The position numbers were made by a program, and so were the translations under genes. Below, piece by piece: positions 56,589-64,000 of a stretch of 64,000 nt of DNA (positions are counted from its first letter, which is position 1; the number at the start of each line of letters is the position of its first letter). This stretch comes from Anadara kagoshimensis (lineage: Eukaryota; Mollusca; Bivalvia; Arcoida; Arcidae), in contig CM037868.1 in assembly GCA_021292105.1 (NCBI GenBank), forward strand, positions 32,585,812-32,649,811, in the 5' to 3' direction. A model generated the notes under the pieces. It was not told where the DNA came from, did not search any database, and worked only from the letters and a program-made list of their open reading frames with translations.

Positions 56589-57586
56589 GGTGGCGAACCT
56601 ACGTCACAAATCCCGACTTCGTGAACACAACAATGGCGACCAACACCGGTTCGAGGTGATTTTTTTTTACTGAATTTCCATACTTCCCATCAGTTATTAG
56701 ACCGTGGCCTGTTTTTTTTATTTATAGTTTATTCCAATTAGTATTTAGGCCATTCCAATAAAATTCTATGTTTGATGTCACTTATTTTTTAAGGGAGGAG
56801 GAGGGTATGAGGCAAACAAACAAATTTTAATGAAAAAACAAAATCATATTTTCTATTCATATGCACGTTACATTTTCATTGAATAAATATAAAAAAATGT
56901 GTATTAAATGTTTAATTGAAATTAAACTCATTGCACGAGTGTATTAAATTGGAATTTCCTTCTGAATTTTATGAAGTACATCATTTGATCTTTTCATTTC
57001 AATACCTACTTCAGACTTCCAAACAAACTAGCAAGCTCCGAACAGCGGCCAACATTCGTATCTTTTATGACCTCGCGACATACGGAGCTAGGAGGTGGGC
57101 GCTGTTTCGGAGCTTGACAAACTAGAGTGTACTCGATATTTCGAAGTCAGAAAACGAAACGGACATGAAAACATGAAAAATGTCCGGATTTTACGATCGA
57201 TTACGGATTTTCGCATTGGATGGAATTGTTTGGGGTTTGTTTTCAAAAAATTCATAAAAGGGACGCGCGCGATGATGTCAAACATAGAATTTCATAGAAA
57301 TGGCCTTATATCATTAGAGTAAATACAACTTTTTCTTTGAAAAGTGTGTACGACAGCGTGGTACAAAAGTTGACTTTGGTACGAATGTTTAAAAAAAACT
57401 AGCTGCTCTAAGAATGTGTATACATCAGCCGATCATTTTTAAGTTATTCTGCCATCTTTTGGCAGGTTGAGATAGATATTAACTGATTGGAAGTATGGAA
57501 ATTCAGTAAAAACTTACCTCGAACTGTCGGTGTTGGTCGCCATTGTTGTTTTCACGAAGTTGGGTTTGTGACGTAGGTTCGCCACC
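56589..57586. mobile_element. ~1-kb fold-back DNA element
   Basis: Ends GGTGGCGAACCTACGTCACA and its reverse complement extend about 100 bp as inverted repeats. Inner pairs also face each other (56760/57275 with a 'gatgtcaaacatagaattt' phrase; 57030/57100 with GCTCCGAACAGCG/CGCTGTTTCGGAGC). Possible TA duplication. The short frames inside show no recognisable domain. Confidence 0.7.
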
Positions 57587-57743
57587 TTGTAGTATACCGT
57601 AAAAATAACAAAAACGACAGTAACCAATAGATATGTGACTGTCGAAAGATTATCACTACAGCTAACGAAAAGGAGTGGAAATCCGAATCAAAGTTCGACT
57701 GCCGAGTGACCGAGAAATGTTAGCTAGTGTTTTGGATTTAAGC

Positions 57744-58058
57744 AGTTGAGTTGAGTAATGGTCTTTGACGTCCAAGTCGAGAATATTTCACTTATATCGA
57801 GACGTGGGCGAAGGTGTAGAAATTTTGCTTGTGCGTTGCGCTGGTGACATTATACAGCAGGGTTCTTTATCGTGCCATCATTCCTCGTTTATTTTCAAAT
57901 TCCATTCGAAAGAACCTTCATTTCGCAATGCCGAATACTTGGCGAAAGAACAGTCACTACCCACTATTAATCTTTGAGTCAGACCCGGTCGGGATTCGTA
58001 CATACAGCCATCTACTTACGGAGAAAGCACTTTACCAAGTGAGCTACCGCGCGGCTTA
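57744..58058 (-). mobile_element. tRNA-derived SINE, minus strand
   Basis: Reverse complement of the common family: the tail (GTTGAGTAATGG) comes first and the head (GAGCTACCGCGCGG) last. Confidence 0.75.
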
Positions 58059-58142
58059 GGATAAGAAGCAGCTGCCTAAATACTGAGATATAGCTAACGA
58101 GGCGTCGAGTTGTTAGCACAGTGTTAAACATTCGAAAGCCGT

Positions 58143-58234
<92 letters not shown>

Positions 58235-58428
58235 TATATATATACAGTAAAACCTCGATTCATCGCCACCATTTGTTCAGTCAAATTTTGGCGTTATAAA
58301 GGGGTTTGGCAGTAAATTGAGGGAGGCTCATAAAGAAATACATAAACAAAATGGATTTTGGGACTTCAAAAAAGTGTGGCGATAAGCGAGGTGGCAAAGT
58401 TATCGAGGGGCGTTATAATGAGGTTTTA

Positions 58429-58483
<55 letters not shown>

Positions 58484-58500
58484 TATATATATATATAATT
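58143..58500. repeat. (CT)n(TA)n microsatellite holding a mariner-type MITE
   Basis: About 20 CT units and long TA arrays. A 187-bp MITE (58245-58431, ends CAGTAAAACCTCG and GAGGTTTTACTG) sits inside the TA array; a TA duplication cannot be told from the array. It is the same family as 27710-27895, opposite orientation. Confidence 0.85.
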
Positions 58501-58574
58501 TAATGTTGTCCAATACAACAGGTGTATGCCAGTCTCTATTGTTCGTATGTAAAGATTCATAATATGTTGAATTG

Positions 58575-58690
58575 GCTTTCCGTCCCAGTCAAGAAACTTT
58601 TACTTATATCGAGACGTCACCAGTGGCAGATTTTTTACCTTTGCTGTGCGCTCAGAGCAATGTGCAGGTAGAGTTAAGCGAGCCACATCT
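58575..58690 (-). mobile_element. SINE fragment, minus strand
   Basis: CCCAGTCAAGAAACTTTTAC and TATATCGAGACGTCACCAG match the SINE body in reverse. Confidence 0.6.
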
Positions 58691-58717
58691 GTCGTTATAC
58701 GTGGCATTCGGTTTTTA

Positions 58718-60600
58718 GCTCACCTGACCGAAGGTCATGTGAGCTTATGGCATAGCGCAGCGTGTGTATTGCGTGCGTGCGTGCGTGCGTGTGTGTGCGT
58801 CGTTAACACCTGTTTTCGACTTCTCCTCTGAAAGTACTGGACAGTTTTTAATAAAACTTTGTCAGAAGTATATATAGGCCGGTGCAATTCAGATTTGTTC
58901 GTGGCGTTGCTATGGCTACCATAACTAGGTCAAGGTGACCTAGGGGTGCAAAAATCTTTAAAAATCTTCTTCTCCGAAAGTACTGATTGGAGAAAAAATC
59001 TGATGTGATATTTGGCTTCTCTAGGGTCTTAAGCCTATAGTTGTTCATTTTGTGAAATTCGGATAAAAAATAGGTTACGCGTTTTTGCGTTTAATTTTGA
59101 AAAAATCGTAAAATAGCTTCAAATTGTTATAACTTGACTATTTGACCAGATAATGACATGGGGTTTTCAGTTTTGACATATTCTTGTTAGTATCTTCAAA
59201 ATGAGGTCAAGGTCAATTGTGAAGGTCGTGACCTAATTTTTTTTACCTCTGATTATAATTATTATCTCGAAAACTATAAACTTTTTGTATAAGCATGTAT
59301 ATTAGAATGTTGTAGGTATCGATACAACGATCATTTTGATGTATAGAAAAAAAACATGGGTTCAAAGGTCAAGGTCACATATGCGAAACAATACCGAAAT
59401 GGTTAATTATCTCGAAAACTATACATATTTTGTATAGGCATGTATATTACAATGTTCTAGGTATTGATACAACGATCATTTTGATGTATAGAAATAGGTC
59501 ATGGGTTCAAAGGTCAAGGTCACAGATGTGAAATATAACTGAAATGGTTAATTATCTCGAAAACTATAAACTTTTTGTATAGACATGTATATAAGAATGT
59601 TGTATGTATTGATACAACGATCATTTTGATGTATAGAAAAAGGTCATGGGTTCAAAGGTCAAGGTCACAGATGCGAATCAATATCGAAATGGTTAATTAT
59701 CTCGAAAACTATAAACTTTTTGTATAGGCATGTATATTAGAATGTTGTATATATTTATACAACGATTATTTTGATGTATAGAAAAAAGTCATGGGTTCAA
59801 AGGTCAAGGTCACAGATGTGAAACATAACTGAAATGGTTAATTATCTCGAAAACTATAAACTTTTTGTATAGGCATGTATATTAGAATGTTGTAGGTATT
59901 GATACAACAAATTATTTCATGTATAGAAAAAGGACATGGGTTCAAAGGTCAAGGTCACAGATGCAAAACAATACTGAAATGGTTAATTATCTCGAAAACT
60001 ATAAACTTTTTGTATAGGCTTGTATATTAGAATGTTGTAGGTATTGATACAACTATCATTTTGATGTATAGAAAAAGGTTATGGGTTCAAAGGTCAAGGT
60101 CACAGATACAAAACAATACCGAAATGGTTTATTATCTCAAAAACTATAACATTTTTGTATAGGCATGTATATTAGAATGTTGCAGGTATTGATACAACGA
60201 TCATTTTGATGTATAGAAAAAAGGTTATTGGTTCAAAGGTCAAGGTCACATATGCGAAACAATACCGAAATGTTTTATTATCTTGAAAACTATAAACTTT
60301 TTTTATAGGCATGTATATTAGAATGTTGTAGGTATCGATACAACGGTCATTTTTATGTATAAAAAACGGTCATGGGTTCAAAGGTCAAGGTCACAAATGT
60401 GAAACAATACTGAAATGATCTTGAAAAACTATTAACTTTTTGTATAGGCATGTATATTAGAATGTTGTAGTTATCGATACAATTGTTATCATGATGTAAA
60501 GAAAAAAGTCATTGGGGTTTAGTATTTATGTTTTCTTTAAATCTATCAGCTAGCCATTAGTTATCAGGTGAGCGTATCAGGCCCATGGCCTCTTGTTTTA
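58718..60600 (+). mobile_element. Dispersed element with hairpin start and 145-bp repeat core
   Basis: Begins GCTCACCTGACCGAAGGTCA, itself an imperfect hairpin with TGTGAGC, and ends CAGGTGAGCG...CCATGGCCTCTTG. The core is a tandem array (59237-60510). Hairpin-started elements with a tandem core are known in bivalves (pearl/Helitron-type non-autonomous elements); membership is an inference. Confidence 0.6.
59237..60510 (+). repeat. 145-bp tandem array, about 8-9 units
   Basis: GGTTAATTATCTCGAAAACT starts at 59401, 59546, 59691, 59836 and 59981, exactly 145 bp apart; 60126 starts a variant. Most units contain AAAGGTCAAGGTCA. Later units are more diverged. Confidence 0.9.
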
Positions 60601-60634
60601 ATGGTTTCTCCTGAATGGTTCCGTGACTTTTATT

Positions 60635-60792
60635 TAAGGAATGACATTTACTTTGACTGTACTGCATGGAGTTATGCAGTAGAATGGACTGTCTCAAATT
60701 AAATGAAAGCCGAAGGCTTTCATGGTTATTTGAGACAGTCCATTCTACTGCATAACTCCATGCAGTACAGTCAAAGTAAATGTCATTCCTTA
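60635..60792. repeat. 158-bp near-perfect palindrome
   Basis: 65-bp arms (60635-60699 and 60728-60792) are exact reverse complements as far as I can read. The 28-bp centre contains a further hairpin, ATGAAAGCC/GGCTTTCAT. Confidence 0.9.
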
Positions 60793-60799
60793 TATTTAC

Positions 60800-61780
60800 A
60801 ATCATTTGTAACTTTTTCAAATAAACACAAAATATAAACTGACATTTTAACACTTTTCATAAAAGAAAAACAACTATAACTACCTCCTTAAAAATTGACT
60901 GTTCCAACTGTCGGTGTCATTGACGTATCGCCGGCCACGCCCACAATGTTCCGACAAAGGCTGACATCACGGTACCAAAGCAGCGTCACGGCAACTAATG
61001 ACGTACTAGTATGGTACAATTCCCTGCTCGCGTGCTCCATTCAACTGCATCGAGTCATGAAGTAGAATCGAGTTCAAACACTGCATTGAAGCAAACCACG
61101 ACTTCCCACATACAAAGCAAACACTCTACTTACTGAGCTACAGTAGTGGTTCGAATGCAAAGAAACAAAGTGGAATTGGTCACAATAATAATTATAACTA
61201 CATCATATGCAAATTTACACTTTTGTCGAAAGAAAGTTTTCTTTGAAAAAATATGAAAAAATATCTAAAATGAAACATATTTTGAGTACACGGTAATTTG
61301 AATAAGGCAAAGAAAAAATGTCGATCAATATTACTAATCCATATATAATATTATCATTTTTCAGATAATTTCTTTACGATCTGATTGGATAATAAGGTCC
61401 TTGTAAATACCGATATTACAATTTTACAAGGGTGATAAATAATTTACTCGGGTAATAAATAAAAATTACACGGGTAATAAGAAAGAGTGAATAGAGCGGT
61501 AATGGCCGCCACCATACAGTTCACTTGGGCAATAAACAGAGTAAAATTTACGCTTAGTTTGTAAGTATCAATCAAATTGACACAGGATGTATATTTTATT
61601 GTGTATTATCTTAATATTCTAGTTAAATTTTGCGCTCTCAATTTCCGATATTATCAATAAATTAAACTCGACATCGCTTACTCCTGGTAACCGATACACG
61701 GCGAAAGGGAAGTAACTCTCACTAAATTCACATTCTAATTTTAGTCCGACCTGTACATGTGGAGGGCCTCCAAGTGCTTT
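60800..61780. other. Intergenic stretch with repeat fragments
   Basis: 60925-61005 is the reverse copy of the fold-back element at 1630-1710. 61070-61150 resembles a minus-strand SINE head (GAGCTACAGTAGTGG). The remainder is AT-rich with no gene. Confidence 0.5.
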
Positions 61781-61885
61781 AACCCTCTTAATACCGGAAC
61801 GACAATTTTGTCATTACCGGCTTAGTACCGGAACGACATTTTTGTCACTTACCGGCTTAGTACCGGAACGACATTTTTGTCCATT
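61781..61885. repeat. Tandem TACCGGAACGACA units at a possible piggyBac-type end
   Basis: Three units with ACCGGAACGACATTTTTGTC (variant first unit) follow TTAACCCTCTTAATACC at 61777. The other end was not found. Confidence 0.5.
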
Positions 61886-62815
61886 TCCAACAAATCATAA
61901 AATTGAAAAGATATTTTTTTAAATTTTTATATTTGTGATATTGAACAAACATGAATATGTATATGTGTACCGTGTGATGATAGACAACGTTATTGGTGAC
62001 GTTATATTAAATAAATCGTGACGTCATATAGATTGAAATGTGACGTCATTGGTTATGTTGATGTGTCCTTGCGATCGATTGATTTGCTAATGCGCTCACC
62101 GAGTTGAACGGAATGGACGGAGGAACTTCAAACAGCGATAGCGATTCTTTATTTACCCATAATTCAAAAACTCTCTTCTCCTACTGCAACCAGACAGAAA
62201 TAACCCTACATTTAATTTGATTAAAAGCAAAGTCTCCGTGCATTTTTGTGAACAAATTTAATACAGGTTATAACAGATGATACCAATTTAGATAATATAC
62301 ATAAATGCAATGCTGTTGATTGGCACAATGGGAACTATGAGAAAATCACAAAATGTAGGCCTTTATTTTCCAATGGATTTAGTATTACAGGGGTGTAGAT
62401 ATGAATCAATTATAACCGAGGCAAACAGTAGAAGTGTCATAGGTCCTTAAAATCTAGGTTTTTTTATCCTTTTCTATTTTCATCGTGATTCTGTAAATAA
62501 AAATACAATCTGATTTTTACCGAGGCAGTTTGTCTCGTTTGCACCATAGTAAAGTACGCCCCTGACAGCAAGTCAAGTTATCATCAAAAACTAACATAGT
62601 TAATCCATGGCAGCGACAAAGTAAAAACTTCGAAACTGGTTACTCAAACAAGTGATCTTCTACGAGAAACCAACAATGCAGAATTAATGAAATTGAAATT
62701 ATGATCCAATTGAAATAAGTTTATAAACCATCTAAATATGTCGTTTAGCCAAACAGATTATTCCTGAAAATATCCCCCAACTGTAAGGGCTTATTGTTTT
62801 AATATACTACAACGG
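61886..62815. other. Intergenic stretch, nothing coding
   Basis: A short Penelope-tail-like fragment (about 62580-62650, minus) is the only recognisable piece. Confidence 0.4.
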
Positions 62816-62819
62816 TACT

Positions 62820-63080
62820 TATTATACCCTCCGCAAACGAAGTTTAGGGGGTATATAGGGATCACCCTGTCTGTCTGTCCCTCCGTCTGGTTGTCCGTCT
62901 AAATGTCGTGTCCGCTCTATATCTTCCATGTCTATGAATGGACTTTGATCAAACATGGAACAAAAATAAACCAAAATGAGACGATCTGTTGAATACCAAA
63001 TTAATGTGCATAAATCAAAAGTCAAGGTCGGGGTGGGGGTTGGGGGTATTTGGCTCTCAAGAGACCGTCAGTTCTTGTTT
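62820..63080. repeat. Dispersed 'TATACCC' repeat, complete-looking copy
   Basis: Hairpin start TTATTATACCCTCCGC/GGGGGTATATAG, CTGTCTGTCC-type run, CAAGGTCGGGG, and the TTTGGCTCTCAAGAGAC end shared with 10008-10240 and 25478-26013. Confidence 0.65.
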
Positions 63081-63137
63081 GATTTGTTCCGAATATTCCA
63101 CAAAAGGAACAAAAATTCGGTAAGGTCTGACCAAGAC

Positions 63138-63262
63138 AGGTAGTAATCATCAAAAACAAACATACTAATCCATAATTAAAAACTTTGGTACGGACAAGTT
63201 AGGTTAATCACGTGAACTTCCACCAGGAAGTGAGGCCGGGTGTTCCGGAAGGGAACCTCCTG
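63138..63262 (-). mobile_element. Penelope-like 3' tail copy
   Basis: Reverse complement of the tail at 42060-42212, slightly shortened at the end. Confidence 0.7.
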
Positions 63263-63940
63263 TTTAGAATAACAATGACTGCATTTTTGTCCCATCTATA
63301 TATCATTCTGAAGATTATTTTTTACAAAATCTAACTTCAAATGTCGGCAAATAATTCCAAGATTTAGAGTAAGTGATTATTCTTTGGAAACAGAGAGGTA
63401 CTAAGAACAGAAAGACTTGCAATAGCTGTCAAGTTTTTGAAAATGAAGAACATCTAATACTTGGATATGATATCATCAAAATAGGATGTATATATATTCT
63501 GACATAACATCCTTGGCTCCAAAGAGTGATGGCGGGTTTTATAGGTGATTTTACATTGCCCCCCCCCCCTCTTAATCATGTATGGCATAACGATTTATTT
63601 TTACACATTTTTACACAAAATCCTCATTTTATAATTAGACAAGGTCTAGACTGTTGTCTAACAAGCGCTTTTTTTTCGTAAGTTTGTTCTGGTAGAACAG
63701 CAAACCTTGTCATCTATATTCTTCATTTAAAAAAAACTTTATACAATAAACCTAGAACAATGTGTGACAAACAAGAATTCATGGGTGATCTATGTAGATT
63801 TATTGTATAAAATATTTCACCTGACTTGATATTATGTTTTGAAAGAAAAGGAGGTTCATTTTTCAAGCATATATTTGTAGAAAAGGAAAAATTTAAGAAA
63901 AATATTTTATAAAGATAAAAAACATTGATAAAAAAAGAAT
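63263..63940. other. Right-edge AT-rich stretch
   Basis: C-run at about 63560-63569; no gene recognised. Confidence 0.4.
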
Positions 63941-63948
63941 TAAAATAT

Positions 63949-64000
63949 ATTCGGACGGGATTTGAACCGTGTCATACAGCTTATGAAGCGTCCTCGTTAC
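63949..64000 (-). other. Possible tRNA-like sequence cut by the window edge
   Basis: The reverse complement has GGTTCAAATCCCGTCCG, a T-arm-like block, and TTCATAA, which could be an anticodon loop with CAT. The anticodon stem pairs poorly and the 5' half is outside the window. It could be a tRNA pseudogene or a SINE head. Confidence 0.3.

Noticed and set aside
60557..60853. 98-residue minus-strand open frame
   Set aside because: It spans the 158-bp palindrome, so part of the protein is the translation of both arms of a hairpin.

Overview
This is animal nuclear DNA, almost certainly from a bivalve mollusc. It is AT-rich, has spliced genes with GT/AG introns, and is crowded with tRNA-derived SINEs, Penelope-type and L1-type retroelement pieces, MITEs and microsatellites. 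The bivalve call is an inference from the arthropod/mollusc-type defensin genes and from the style of the SINEs and of the 'TATACCCCC' dispersed repeats. I cannot name the species.

The host content I can support is a plus-strand cluster of three paralogous CS-alpha-beta (arthropod-type) defensin genes. Copy A spans 7717-10399, copy B 16146-26178 and copy C 44732-53561. Copies A and B have a signal-peptide exon, a 15-nt micro-exon, an exon encoding the mature peptide, and a non-coding last exon with a poly(A) signal. A and B lie in a tandem segmental duplication (about 3.35-11.3 kb and about 12.0-27.9 kb) that also copied the promoter, which carries a kappa-B-like palindrome, an inverted CCAAT box, a GATA site and a TATA box. 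Copy C is more diverged: I found no micro-exon, and it has lost cysteines 1 and 4 of the canonical six.

Transposons fill and inflate the introns. Intron 1 of copy B holds a 7,050-bp DNA transposon (16880-23929) with inverted repeats of about 940 bp. It encodes a zinc-finger protein with a complete-looking FEN1/XPG-type nuclease active site (Academ-like), read through six single-base frame breaks that look like homopolymer errors. Between copies B and C lie a 4,276-bp element with TGTGGGACCCC ends (29285-33560) inserted into an inverted Penelope-like sequence, and a Ty3/gypsy retrotransposon (about 33978-42735). The gypsy element has integrase upstream of reverse transcriptase (GMR1-like order), a tRNA-Pro-type primer site, decayed genes and two further elements nested in its 3' LTR. 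Intron 1 of copy C carries a 40-bp minisatellite, a LINE 3' fragment and an L1-like LINE piece.

The right flank (56-64 kb) holds a 1-kb fold-back element, an AT/CT microsatellite with a nested mariner-type MITE, a dispersed element with about eight 145-bp repeats that each carry paired AGGTCA motifs, a near-perfect 158-bp palindrome, and scattered repeat fragments. I see no host gene there. All similarity statements come from reading the sequence by eye; no database search was run.
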